In this document: piece after piece, positions 47,816 to 57,445 of the stretch | How positions within the stretch are numbered: position 1 is the stretch's first letter | Layout: each line of letters begins with the position of its first letter | DNA from: Conchocele bisecta | Taxonomy: Eukaryota > Mollusca > Bivalvia > Lucinida > Thyasiridae | Length of the DNA stretch: 64,000 nucleotides | Direction: 5' to 3' | NCBI GenBank assembly: GCA_029237695.1 | Contig: CM055269.1 | Location: 35,387,175 to 35,451,174, forward strand | Position numbers and translations under genes: made by a program | The notes under the pieces: generated by a model | What the model was told of the DNA's origin: nothing | Seen by the model: only the letters and a program-made list of their open reading frames with translations | Databases searched by the model: none

Positions 47816-48010
47816 CCCAGCTGTTGCTCGCACCACAACTATGGAGCCTCGGTGGGACCTAAAACTTTTTTTTCTTTTTTCTTTTTAAATTGTTAATAAT
47901 TTTCCTAAAATTAATTAATAAATTGTTTACTGCACCAATATAATTAATTTTATAATTAATTATATAATTAATTTAAAGAAAATTATAAAATTAATTATTT
48001 AATAAAAATA

Positions 48011-48613
48011 TTAATTTCCTCCGACTTTATCTCCAAGTTTTACCCTAAATTTATCCCAATCAGTACACTCAAGCTTTGGCATGGTGGCGCGTGCTTTGAT
48101 TCTTATATCATTTTTTAATCTTTCATATCTCCCCATTTCTTCCACTACGGATTCAAACTCTAAATTTGATATTTTCTTATCGGCCAATGCTTTGGACACT
48201 ATAACGTCGATGCTATTTTTCTTAGACCTGGCGAGAATGGATATTCTATCATGTTTTATACATTTTTTCTCGAGTTTTCCACCCGACGCCCTAATTACCA
48301 TGCAAAGTATTCCAGATAAAACGGTAATTCCACTCAAAACCCCTGCAAGTGGAACCGTTACAATTGTAGATAGCGTTGCAGCAGTTCCCGCACCACTCAT
48401 TACAGATAAACTTGCCAGAACTGTACTAGATGCTTCAGCTATATTCGACGCGCACTTATATTTTTTAGCGTGTCTTTTTCTATTTCTATATTCTCTAACT
48501 AAAATATCCTGCATAGCGACGATATTATTCAACCAAAAATCTGAACTTCTTTCGTTAATTGTACACAGTTTTGATGGAGTGGTATTGACAATTGGAAGCG
48601 GTGATTCGTTCAT
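48011..48613 (-). CDS. Maverick hydrophobic/helical protein, unknown function
   Basis: ATG at 48613 (an upstream in-frame TTG at 48622 is less likely). About 200 residues: a charged N-terminal third with HAKKYK, a hydrophobic Gly/Ala/Val segment at about residues 66-110 that could cross or insert in a membrane, then a charged helical C-terminal half rich in Lys and Glu. Intact. It is the last gene of the minus-strand block. Similar Gly/Ala-rich hydrophobic proteins occur in animal Mavericks (general knowledge); a minor virion or membrane role is inference. Confidence 0.65.
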   Translation of the reverse strand: MNESPLPIVNTTPSKLCTINERSSDFWLNNIVAMQDILVREYRNRKRHAKKYKCASNIAEASSTVLASLSVMSGAGTAATLSTIVTVPLAGVLSGITVLSGILCMVIRASGGKLEKKCIKHDRISILARSKKNSIDVIVSKALADKKISNLEFESVVEEMGRYERLKNDIRIKARATMPKLECTDWDKFRVKLGDKVGGN

Positions 48614-48633
48614 GAATTTCAATATATTAGTAT

Positions 48634-50330
48634 TTACAAATTAAGTTCAATTGACAATGAGACAATAGTGGAAGAACTCTCTGGGTCACCGATTTTCGTA
48701 ACAAAGTTAATAACACTACCTTGGGAAAGTCTAATTCGATCATAACCGGAGAACGAAACCACCGTCGAACTATCTCGAGCGATTTTAGTGACTCCAATCC
48801 CCCGTTCTTCCCCATCTACTACAAGATTTATCGCGACCACGCCCACAGGTTTACCACTAGCATTAACCGAGCAGACCGCCATTTGGATAACTTCACCTGC
48901 AGTTGTCATGGCGTATCCCCCACATGTATTACTCGCTTTGGCACCGAACGAATATTCATAGTGCCCCTCAACCAATGGGCCCCGCTTTTCAGCCCAAACT
49001 GTTATGGCACGTTTTAGCGTTTTCATTGTTTGCACCAATCCGGCAACCGCCCCGATAGAGGTATGGGCCTCAGTGCGGATCTTATAAGAGGCCTCCTCAA
49101 GAGCTTTGGTCGCGGCTGTTTCAGTTTATCGGAAACTTCGGTTATCTTTCCGTCTAGTTCGGTAAGTGCCGCTTCTCTGCTGAGAGAGTCCTCTAAGCGC
49201 AACGCATCATAAGCCTCCGTAATAGTCGCCTGGTGGCCTTCTAGGGCTTTTTCAACACCCGCCCGGGCCTCTTTTTGAAATTCGGTTATTTTCCCGTCTA
49301 GTTCAGCAACCGCCGCTTCTCTGATGAGAGAGTCCTCTGAGCGCAACACCTCATAAGCCTTCGCAAGGGCTGCCCGGTGGTCTTCTCGGGCTTTCTCAAC
49401 ACCCGTTCGGACCCCCTCAACACCCGCCCGGGCCTCTTTTTGAAATTCGGTTATTTTCCCGTCTAGTTCAGCAACCGCCGCTTCTCTGATGAGAGAGTCC
49501 TCTGAGCGCAACACCTCATAAGTCTTCGCAAGGGCTGCCTGGTGGTCTTCTCGGGCTTTCTCAATACCAGTTCGGACCCCCTCAACCCCCAACCGGGCCT
49601 CCTTTCGAAATTCGGTTATTTTTTCGTCTAGTTCAGTAAGTGCCGCTTCTCTGTTGAGAGAGTCCTCTGAGCGCAACGCCCCATAAGCCTCCGCAATAGC
49701 CTCCTTGTGGTCTTCTCGGACCCCCTCAACCCCAGACCAGGCCTCTTTTTGAAATTTGGTTATTTTTTTGTCTAGTTCGGTAAGTGCTGCTTCTCTGATG
49801 AGAGAGTCCTCTAAGCGCAACGTATCATAACCGTCCATAAGGTCCGCCTGGTGGTCTTCTCGGACTTTATCAATATCCGACCTGGTCTCTTTTCGAAATT
49901 TTGTTATTTTCCCGTCTAGTTCGGTAAGTGTCGCTTCACTGATGAGAGAGTCCTTTAAGCGCAATGCATCAAAAGCCTCCGTAAGGTCCGCCTGGTGGTC
50001 TTCTCGGACTTTATCAATCCCCAACCGGGCCTCTTTTCGAAATTCGGTTATTTTTTCACCTAGTTCGTTTAGTTCCGTATGCGCTTCTTCACGACTTTGT
50101 GTATTCACAGCCAGGGCATATTCTCTAAGTTGTGATAGTAGACTCTTGTGAATCTCGTCCGTGGCCACCGATATAGTTCTATTGATCAAGGCCTTTGTTT
50201 TTTGGGTAGTTAAAAAGTCGCCCTCTGTCGGGATGAACCCCCCTTCTACCGGTTCCAAATTCTTTGAATTTATATTTGTCACCCAATCCCGATTGGAATT
50301 GGAAGAACTACCTGGTCCGTATATACTCAT
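48634..50330 (-). pseudogene. Coiled-coil fibre-like protein, split by a frameshift
   Basis: From ATG at 50330 (a TTG at 50336 is in frame). There is a short Ser/Asn-rich head, then about six imperfect repeats of 46-57 residues built on LTELDGKITEFRKEAR and REDHQA, a continuous heptad coiled coil. That frame ends at 49023. A second open frame, 48634-49038, carries a Gly- and Val-rich, beta-looking C-terminal domain. Reading across shows the shaft helix continuing in the second frame, so a single-base frameshift near 49110-49130 has split one gene. Shaft plus globular tip fits an attachment fibre or spike (inference from shape only). It starts about 60 bp after the penton-like gene, same strand. 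Confidence 0.7.
49140..50080 (-). repeat. Internal coding repeats in the fibre-like gene
   Basis: Six DNA repeats of about 138 or 165-171 bp, recognisable by AGAGAGTCCTCT and TTTTTGAAATTCGGTTATTTT on the plus strand. The two longest units (about 49270-49620) are the most alike and carry an extra GTxxEKAR insertion, so they duplicated last. Confidence 0.85.
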
Positions 50331-50404
50331 TTTCAATAATGTTGATAATATATATTACGAACATGCGTTTAATTCTAATTAATGATAAACAATTATAAAA
50401 TTAA

Positions 50405-51103
50405 TTATTTGGAAATTTCGACAACGACCGAAATCGGGAAATCGTTTTTCAACTTTCTCGCTTGATCATCGAGAATAGAGACCGTAAATTCGTGGATGTG
50501 TCCCGTTTCCAAAACTTTCATCTCGGGGTGTGGGAAGTCTAAGGTCACAGTCTCACCAAAGAAACAGTCGCTGGCGGGCACGGTTTTCAGTAATGTGCTG
50601 GGAGTGCCGTCTACCGTGTTGTACGATGTGTTCACCCGATCCAGGTGCACCCCGAGAGTTTTTGTGAAGGCAAAGTTTACTGGGGTCATCCCCGTGATCG
50701 ACCCCACAACAAACCGGTCACCCTCGTCGTAAGGGGGTGAACGGTTTAATCTTAAAATTGAGGCCAACCCCGGGGTGATATCTAATTTTTTATAAACGTA
50801 CAATGTCGCAAGCCCCGTGGCTTTTTCGATTTCGAGAGCGGCTAAACCAGGAATCTTCGCCGCCATTAAAGCTTGGAGATCTCCGAAACCCCAAAGGCCA
50901 GGACGTAATGTGGCAGTTGAATGAATAGGGTCGTCTAAATCTAAAGGATCTACGGCTCTGATTCTCTCGTACGTTTTGATGTTTTTCCACCCGACCGTGA
51001 ACGTGATTGATCTGAGGCCTACCCGGCGTTTTCCGCAACAGTTATCGATTGACTTTTGAAGTTCACAACTCCCTTTTTGAACATTAGTGATAGCAGCAAA
51101 CAT
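50405..51103 (-). CDS. Penton-like minor capsid protein (putative)
   Basis: About 232 residues from ATG at 51103; an ATG at 51133 would overlap the divergent gene. Beta-rich throughout, with the C-terminal half DRVNTSYNTVDGTPSTLL, then a Pro/Gly-rich turn and a final strand pair ending PISVVVEISK, the look of a single jelly roll. Family knowledge places a single-jelly-roll penton of this size in Mavericks; the assignment is by size, position and composition. Intact. Its start is 14 bp from the start of the divergent plus-strand gene at 51118, so the two must share an overlapping control region. Confidence 0.55.
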   Translation of the reverse strand: MFAAITNVQKGSCELQKSIDNCCGKRRVGLRSITFTVGWKNIKTYERIRAVDPLDLDDPIHSTATLRPGLWGFGDLQALMAAKIPGLAALEIEKATGLATLYVYKKLDITPGLASILRLNRSPPYDEGDRFVVGSITGMTPVNFAFTKTLGVHLDRVNTSYNTVDGTPSTLLKTVPASDCFFGETVTLDFPHPEMKVLETGHIHEFTVSILDDQARKLKNDFPISVVVEISK

Positions 51104-51117
51104 AATAATATCTTTCA

Positions 51118-52125
51118 ATGGATACCAAAGCATTTAGCTTTAATTATAATGCAAAGTACGCGGTCGGTGGTAAATACACGCAAAAAGACGTTGTTAACCG
51201 CCTTGTACACCCAACCGTAACGGTTAGACCGGACAGTGGCTTTGCCACCAATTTCCCTAACATCTTTGAACAATATAGGCTGCCCAAGATTACTACGATG
51301 GAGGCGGTAAACTGGTGGAAAGCAACACCTATGCAGTTTTGGCAGAACCAAATAAATTTCGCTGTATGGTGCGCAACAGCCTGGTGTGGAGTTTCACATA
51401 AAGACCATCTGACATCCAAGAATGTCTACAACTTTCACGCGTATTATACTATTAGGAGGATTCTCAAAGAACTAGGTATTTCACTACCTCAAGACGACGC
51501 CTGGGATCCCATTTCCAACGCATACGACCGTATGGCGTTTGAAAGACTGTGTAACGAACTTAACGTTTCAAAAGACGCGGACTGGAGACAGAAAGCATTT
51601 CCTACCAGCACCGGCCTCGGGGACGTTCTCATTCGGGGCCAGTCCGGGAATTGGACGCAGACTGATTTTAGACACGATCACTCCGGTGACCACATCGTCA
51701 GTCGGAACGCCGGGAATTTTGACCCCACGACTATGACTTTCGGGCCAGAAGTGTCTGGAGGTCGGCACTGTGGCGTGTTTTCTTGTAAAATGTTACCTCC
51801 GAAACTGGCTCACGCGTGGGGTACATTTATGTTAGATAAGGGTCTAGGGTTCACGCAGGCCGGGGTTACTCGCGTCAACGACTCCATTCGCACGTACGTC
51901 TGGGCCATCCTCGGCGCACAGAAGCAAACTCGCAGTTCTATACTGGGCACGGGAACAGCGTTTGATGCACAAAAACAATTCTTAGCACTTGTAGAGGACG
52001 CCATCTCAGCTAGGGTGGACCTGGAGAAGGCGATCCAGAATTATCAAGACGTTTTGCAGAATGCCAGCACTCCAGTAGACTATGTATTTGGAATAACTCT
52101 TTATATGGCGCCCCGAGCAATATGA
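51118..52125 (+). CDS. Conserved Maverick protein, 335 residues, function unknown
   Basis: Uninterrupted. Aromatic-rich N-terminal half (QFWQNQINFAVWCATAWCGV at about residues 73-92, YYTIRRIL) and a C-terminal half with NDSIRTYVWAILGAQ and a helical DLEKAIQNYQDVL stretch. No Walker motif, no obvious Cys-His-Asp triad, no membrane segment. I recognise it only as a protein that recurs in animal Mavericks; a structural or packaging role is a guess. Its stop overlaps the next ATG as ATGA at 52122-52125, in another frame. Confidence 0.7.
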   Translation: MDTKAFSFNYNAKYAVGGKYTQKDVVNRLVHPTVTVRPDSGFATNFPNIFEQYRLPKITTMEAVNWWKATPMQFWQNQINFAVWCATAWCGVSHKDHLTSKNVYNFHAYYTIRRILKELGISLPQDDAWDPISNAYDRMAFERLCNELNVSKDADWRQKAFPTSTGLGDVLIRGQSGNWTQTDFRHDHSGDHIVSRNAGNFDPTTMTFGPEVSGGRHCGVFSCKMLPPKLAHAWGTFMLDKGLGFTQAGVTRVNDSIRTYVWAILGAQKQTRSSILGTGTAFDAQKQFLALVEDAISARVDLEKAIQNYQDVLQNASTPVDYVFGITLYMAPRAI

Positions 52126-52515
52126 TACTACGAGACGACCTGGTTGACGGTTACAATAATCAGATCGTAATCGCCACCGCCAATCAAAAATTCGGCCACA
52201 ACGGTAACGTGAACATGGATATCATCAAGCGCACCCCCAACATGATCGGGTTCAACAGTGTTGAGGTTGTAAGTGGAACCGATTTCATAAAACGCCCAAA
52301 ACACAAAATGGATACACCTCCCTCAACACAATCGAACCCAGTACCCCCCAATTCGTAAATTGGATGCACCATCGAGTTCCCCAAATCCAATCATCAATAA
52401 TGTTGGAAAAGGAGCGGAAACACCAATCGAGATTGGAAGCACAACACACGAGGAGGAGAAATTAGGGCTCGTCGTCGCCCTCGTGGCGATCGGATTATTT
52501 ACGCTTTGGTTTTAG
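52122..52515 (+). pseudogene. Small downstream ORF with a broken C-terminal membrane tail
   Basis: The frame from ATG 52122 is open for 78 codons (MILRDDLVDGYNNQIVIATA start, Pro/Ser-rich end). A second frame, about 52399-52515, ends in a clean membrane segment, GLVVALVAIGLFTLW, just before a stop. The tail is back in the frame of the 335-residue gene, so either the two pieces are one gene with frameshifts or the tail belonged to the upstream protein. It contains two of the CCAAT/ATTGG palindromes. Confidence 0.5.
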
Positions 52516-52519
52516 GAAC

Positions 52520-53787
52520 TCTCGAAGAATAGTAGGAGACCGGCGATTGCCACGATTAAAGCCCAGGTATTTTTGGCTAGCCATCCGGCCGTTTTTGATA
52601 TAGAGTAGCAAAGTAAGAAACGATACTTTTCCGATCAGTCCAGTAGGTGCGGCAGCCGCCTTTTCGGCTAATTTAGCCAGGAGACTGGCGAGGGCTTTTA
52701 GTTGTTTTTTTACCCACTCCTTGGCTCCGCCGGATGGCGCGGGTGGTGGTGTGGGTGCTGGCGCGGGTGGTGGCGCCGCACCACCAGTGAAACTAGAACT
52801 ATGGTCGATATAGTCATGCTGATAGCAACGAGGATGCTTGCTATCGTGACACCCTGCTCTCTGAACAGAGTGCGAAGACGCTCACCGAGTGCCGTCTCCT
52901 CGTGTAGGACCCTCGAGATTGTTTCGCGGATCCGACTTATTTGGGTGCGGAGAGCCTCACGGTTAGTCGATTCAGCCTGCAAGCGAGCTTCTCTTTCGTC
53001 CCGCAACGACCGCAGGCGTTCGGTGATCCGCTCGGTAGATTCTCTATCGCCACCCGCTTCCTCCAGTTTTCTTTCTTCTAGCGCGATATGTTCATCCAGC
53101 GACGAGAGTTTGGCGAGGTTAAGGACCAGTTCACCCCGGACCGTTTGCATAACCTTATCGAAGCCCCGGAGTTCGCGAAGAGGTAACGGTGGGTCATCGT
53201 TGAGTATTTCGTTTTCGCTGAACGTGGTCTCCATCGTGTTAATAGCGTCGGTGGCTACTCGAGGGACCTCGCTGAACTCTACCGTTTCTATCGCGCAGGC
53301 CGTTTTCGCCATCGTTTCGTCGGTAGACTGTAGGGCCTCTACAGCGCGGGGCGGCATAATTGTTTTACCCCTCTTCCAATCTGGGAATCCGAGTTCGTTC
53401 CTTATGAGTTGGCCAGGGTTTCCTGCATGGTGCTCAGTGCTAGGGGTTTACCGGTCATCGTGTTGACGATCGGGAGATTTGATGCTGCTTTTAGTCGCAA
53501 TCTACAGTTCAGATCAAATTGAACTTGGAGTAGTCGCGACCGACAGATGGGACCAGACCTTTTTCTGCCAAACTGTTGTAGTAGTCGTCTACAGCTCCCT
53601 CGAGTAATTCCCGACTTTGACTAGTGGTAGCGCCACCTAATTCCCCCAATTGCGATTGGATTGGAACTGGAGGCTGTATCAAGGGTGTTTCGTTATAGTT
53701 ATCGATGTCATCATCTGTGTCATAATCATCCTCATCGACGTAATCGTCTCTGCCGATTTCATTCGTGTCATTATCGTAATCAGCCAT
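52520..53787 (-). pseudogene. Acidic/coiled-coil membrane protein of the Maverick, frameshifted
   Basis: Three pieces read right to left. From ATG 53787: a 92-residue very acidic piece (DDYVDEDDYDTDDDID) ending at 53509. From ATG 53357: a 215-residue piece with a long Arg/Glu coiled coil (about residues 75-165) and a membrane segment, VTIASILVAISMTISTIVLV. After a frame change near 52790: a Pro/Ala-rich linker, an amphipathic helical part and a second hydrophobic tail near 52530-52600. A frame change near 53510 and a stop near 53410 separate the first two. It could be a virion membrane or core protein; unknown. An AT-rich start box lies 5 nt before the 53787 ATG. Confidence 0.55.
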
Positions 53788-53792
53788 ATTTA

Positions 53793-53812
53793 TAATTTTC
53801 TTAAAATTAATT
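53793..53812 (-). promoter_or_regulatory. AT-rich start-proximal box
   Basis: TAATTTTCTTAAAATTAATT on the plus strand; its inverse ends 5 nt before the minus-strand ATG at 53787. The same 20 nt occur at 55931-55950 and 56831-56850. It lies in the divergent gap between this gene and the major capsid gene (ATG 53861), so it may serve both. Promoter function is inferred from position and repetition. Confidence 0.5.
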
Positions 53813-53860
53813 ATGTATTAAAGACAAAACCATACGGGTTTAATATAGATTCACTAAATT

Positions 53861-55430
53861 ATGTCTTCGAGTCAATACGGTCGCAAACTCAATCCATACC
53901 GCAGACTGCGTGAGCCCCTCGGGGCAAAAGGCGTGAGACAGAGTGTCGTTATTACGAACAACCTATCGACGATCGACCAGAACCAGCAGCTCATGGTCCG
54001 CTTCCCCAACCTCGGAGCTAACGACGTCATTGTGCCGGGAACCGTTCGCCTCGCTTTCACTATTTTGCTGACGTCGACGGACGAGAACCGAACCGTCGTT
54101 CAGAATCTGGGTCGCGCCATAGTCAAGAAGACCATGATAAAGATTTCTGGTAATGAGGTGATGTCGATCGATGGCAGTGACGTCTACCATTGCTACCAGG
54201 ACCTATGGAAGACGGCGTAAGAGCGCGAAAACGCTGTCTATCAGGGTATTGACACCAGCAAAAATAAGAACGTAACCAAACTAAGAATCGTGGCTGGTAA
54301 CAAGGCAGATAACAACGCGAGCGACAACGCGGTCGCGGGCGCTTACGGCAACCGCTTCTACATCCCGCTCGACTTTGAGTTGCTGGAGAGTCACATGCCC
54401 TACTATCAGAGTGCTTTGGCTGACCGCCTCGCTTTCACTATTTCGCTGACGTCGACGGACGAGAACCGAACCGTCGTTCAGAACCTGGGTCGAGCCATAG
54501 TCAAGAAGACCATGATAAAGATTTCTGGTAATGAGGTGATGTCGATCGATGGCAGTGACGTCTACCATTGTTACCAGGACCTATGGAAGACGGCGCAAGA
54601 GCGCGAAAACGCTGTCTATCAGGGTATTGACACCAGCAAAAATAAGAACGTAACCAAACTAAGAATCGGGGCTGGTAACAAGGCATATAACAACGCGAGC
54701 GACAACGCGGTCGCGGGCGCTTACGGCAACCGCTTCTACATCCCGCTCGACTTTGAGTTGCTGGAGAGTCACATGCCCTACTATCAGAGTGCTTTGGCTG
54801 ACCGACGTATACGATCGATAATGTTTCGTTGAAGTACGACATGGTCAAGATGCCCGAACTCGCGCGATTGATCAGAACCCATTACGCCGGGCGCGTTGCC
54901 ATACTTTACGACCGAGTTCTTCGCCATCGCAAGATGACGAAAGACAAAGGCGACACATTGTGGAATATTAATGTCAACGTACCCGCCCGCTCGATGAAAG
55001 GTATACTGATGTTGTTCGAGGAGGCTCGGTTAGCGCTCGGTGCTAGAAAAATCGACAGATTCTACAACCCCAAAATCACGAAGGTAGAGGTGACGATCGA
55101 GGGAGTCCCCAAACTCTACAGCGCGGGACTTCGCGCGCACGAGCAGTGGGACGAAGTAAGAAAGCAGTTTGCTGCCGGCTCTAAGCACTCTCCGGAGGTT
55201 GCAGCAGTTGCCAAAGACCTGCATCTCTCGGCCGTCTCCCTCGCGGAGTTCCTGAATACCAAATACGCGTTATGGTTAGACATGCGAGCCAGCGACAACG
55301 ACCAAATACACGGCAGCGGACGCCAAGTTGAGAACGCTAGTGAGGGTGTGACAATCCAGATAACCAAAGAGGCGGATGGAGCTGGCACATTGAACGTGTA
55401 CTTATATATAATTACAGACACACAAAGCAA
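53861..55430 (+). pseudogene. Major capsid protein (double jelly-roll type), broken
   Basis: ATG 53861. The N-terminal part has VRFPNLGANDVIVPGTVRL, a strand-rich region with VQNLGRAIVKK and GNRFYIPLDFELL. The C-terminal part (from 54829) has LWNINVNVPARSMKGILMLFEEA and HGSGRQ. This organisation and length match Maverick major capsid proteins that form pseudo-hexameric capsomers. Damage: a 378-bp in-frame tandem duplication (54047-54424 and 54425-54802), a TAA at 54218-54220 in the first unit, where the second unit has CAA, and a frame change at about 54805. No stop separates it from the ATPase frame downstream. Confidence 0.75.
54047..54802 (+). repeat. 378-bp tandem duplication inside the capsid gene
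   Basis: Two head-to-tail units (54047-54424, 54425-54802) differing at about seven positions. The length is 126 codons, so the frame is kept. The short CGCCTCGC string at both unit starts could be the recombination microhomology. Confidence 0.95.
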
Positions 55431-55494
55431 AATAACGAAGATGGTCGATACGTCTCAGCACTCTACTAATTTTAATAATTCTAAAGAATTAATT

Positions 55495-56366
55495 AGCAAT
55501 CAATACCAATTCACGATTGGAGATGCCCACTCTGCCATAATATGTGGGCAGACAGGATGTGGAAAAACGGTTTTCATCCTAGACTTGCTCGAGGGCTCCT
55601 ACCGCGATGCCTTTCGCCACATTGTGATCCTGTGTCCCACTGTGCGGCACAACGATACTTATCAGCGGCGCCCGTGGATATGGACCGACCCTGAGGTATA
55701 CGTTATTGACCCCGGTGATAGGCTTCACGATTGGTTGCGTGGTTTATACCAAAGATTCCAGGGTGAGCCCACCCTATACGTGATTGACGATTGCTCAGCC
55801 AAGGCAGCGATGACCAAAAAGAAGGACATGCTCTCCGAGCTCGCATTTTCTGGCCGCCATGCTAGGCAAAGCGTATGGATATCCACTCAAAAGTACAACG
55901 CCGTCCTCAAGGATATGCGCGAGCAAACGAAATTAATTTTAAGAAAATTAGCAATCAATACCAATTCACGATTGGAGATGCTCACTCTGCCATAATATGT
56001 GGGCAGACAGGATGTGGAAAAACGGTTTTCATCCTCGACTTGCTCGAGGGCTCCTACCGCGATGCCTTTCGTCACATTGTGATCCTGTGTCCCACTGTGC
56101 GGCACAACGATACTTATCAGCGGCGCCCGTGGATATAGACCGACCCTGAGGTATACGTTATTGACCCCGGTGATAGGCTTCACGATTGGCTGCGTGGTTT
56201 ATACCAAAGATTCCAGGGTGAGCCCACCCTATACGTGATTGACGATTGCTCGGCCAAGGCGGCGATGACCAAAAAGAAGGACATGCTCTCCGAGCTCGCA
56301 TTTTCTGGCCGCCATGCTAGGCAAAGCGTATGGATATCCACTCAAAAGTACAACGCCGTCCTCAAG
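55495..56366 (+). repeat. 455-bp tandem duplication inside the ATPase gene
   Basis: Sequence from AGCAATCAATACCAATTCAC to CGTCCTCAAGGAT occurs at 55495-55911 and again from 55950, with about seven differences. An AT-rich start box sits exactly at the junction (55930-55955), suggesting recombination at or near a copy of that box. Confidence 0.9.
55930..55955 (+). promoter_or_regulatory. AT-rich start-proximal box, ATPase copy
   Basis: A 26-nt string identical to 56830-56855, containing TTAATTTTAAGAAAATTAGC. It now lies in the middle of the duplicated ATPase. If it was the original upstream region of the ATPase gene, it marks the native 5' end of the second copy. Confidence 0.5.
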
Positions 56367-56597
56367 GATCTCGGGTCGCCCTCTTTCACAGCAAGGACCG
56401 AGACTCATTCGATGACTGTCTTCGAGAGAATGACGTTATCCCAACGCGCGAGGAGCGCCTGGAGGTTCGACAGATGCTTTCGGAAACTAAGCACACCAAG
56501 CGTTTGCTAAAGACTGATCAACCAACTGCTTACGAAGTTATCAATTAATTTTATAATTAATTAGCAATTACTTAACGCTCGTTAGTAATTGCCGAGT

Positions 56598-56722
56598 AAA
56601 TGCTTAACAATATTTAGCAATTGCTGAACAATGCTGAACAAATGCTGAACAAATGCTGAACAATGCTGAACAAATGCTTAACAAATGTTGAACAAATACT
56701 GAACAATGGTTAACAATGTTAA
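56598..56722 (+). repeat. Minisatellite of AACAAATGCTG units
   Basis: About ten imperfect 10-13 bp units of AACAATGCTGAACAAATGCT type between the ATPase and the next gene, framed by GCAATTACTTAACG/TTGCC sequences at 56570-56595. Likely slippage product; a structural or regulatory role is not excluded. Confidence 0.8.
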
Positions 56723-56829
56723 GACTTTGGTGCTCCGCTGAGAGCTTTGTTGCGAGCATAATGGTTATCATAAGTATCGGGTGGTGCGCTTGGCAATATG
56801 TTAAAGTGATGAGACTTGTTAGAATAGTT

Positions 56830-56855
56830 AAATTAATTTTAAGAAAATTAGCAAT
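56830..56855 (+). promoter_or_regulatory. AT-rich start-proximal box
   Basis: Identical over 26 nt to 55930-55955 and over 20 nt to the inverse of 53793-53812. The 20-nt core ends six bases before the ATG at 56857. A promoter/initiator of the element is the simplest reading. Confidence 0.55.
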
Positions 56856-56856
56856 A

Positions 56857-57321
56857 ATGAACTGCGACGAACTTCTCGATCAGCTAATAGAAGAAACCTC
56901 AAATCCGACTGCCAACATCCTGAAAGATAATGAAACATCAACTCCGACAGAGCAATCGGGATCAACTCCAACTCCAACGGCGGTTGGTATTGGGTTGAGT
57001 GCAACGACTCCGAATGAAAATGAAAATGTGGCGCGACGAGAGCGGCTAGCTGCGCTGGTTGCTGGGGGACAATCGGAGCATCATCTCGGTAGGCGTCTCT
57101 CAGTTTTTCAGGTGGATAAGATGTCAGATGCGGAGATCGATAAAATGTATGCGCGATACGAATCTAGGTTAGGTGCGGAGATGACAAAAACTCTTGGATC
57201 GGCGGCTATTCATTTGTACGCAACCGCCGTTAGTATACTTCTCCCTATACCAAACACCGCGGGATTGATTGACGATCTAGAGACTGACCATTTTATAGGT
57301 CACACTCTTAGAACAGCCTAA
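56857..57321 (+). CDS. Maverick small protein, unknown function, possibly truncated
   Basis: The ATG at 56857 is preferred over 56716 because the box at 56830 precedes it and the upstream codons read through that box. About 154 residues: acidic start, Thr/Pro-rich linker with repeated STPT, then a conserved-looking helical part with SDAEIDKMYARYESRLGAEM and ALLPIPNTAG-like hydrophobic sequence. The frame after the TAA at 57319-57321 continues with plausible sequence (YHKFGIYLAPLTT), so this stop may be a premature one. No enzyme motif. Confidence 0.6.
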   Translation: MNCDELLDQLIEETSNPTANILKDNETSTPTEQSGSTPTPTAVGIGLSATTPNENENVARRERLAALVAGGQSEHHLGRRLSVFQVDKMSDAEIDKMYARYESRLGAEMTKTLGSAAIHLYATAVSILLPIPNTAGLIDDLETDHFIGHTLRTA

Positions 57322-57445
57322 AGCTCAATTTATCACAAGTTTGGAATATACTTAGCTCCGCTGACAACCGCGACGACCACGGGTAAACACTGTCAATTTG
57401 GACATATATGCCCACGAACTATAAGCCCTAATATTATTATCATAA

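Larger units (their letters stand above)
55441..56548 (+). pseudogene. FtsK/HerA-type genome-packaging ATPase, duplicated and broken
   Basis: Walker A GQTGCGKT (near 55548-55571) and Walker B TLYVIDDCSA (near 55780-55800) are clear, with an STQKYN sensor-like stretch after, as in Maverick packaging ATPases that drive DNA into capsids. Damage: a 455-bp tandem duplication (55495-55949 and 55950 on) that shifts the frame, a TAG in the second copy at about 56138 where the first has TGG, and a further frame change near 56375. The real C-terminus (DRDSFDDCLREND to the stop at 56546-56548) is in yet another frame. The first copy is fused in frame to the capsid ORF. Confidence 0.85.

Noticed and set aside
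48081..48644. 187-codon plus-strand ORF opposite the hydrophobic Maverick gene
   Set aside because: Antisense shadow; the minus frame has the conserved hydrophobic/charged layout and position at the end of a minus-strand gene row.
52702..53466. 254-codon plus-strand ORF opposite the coiled-coil membrane gene
   Set aside because: Ser/Arg-rich antisense shadow with no domain; the minus frame has coiled coil and membrane segments and fits Maverick gene content.
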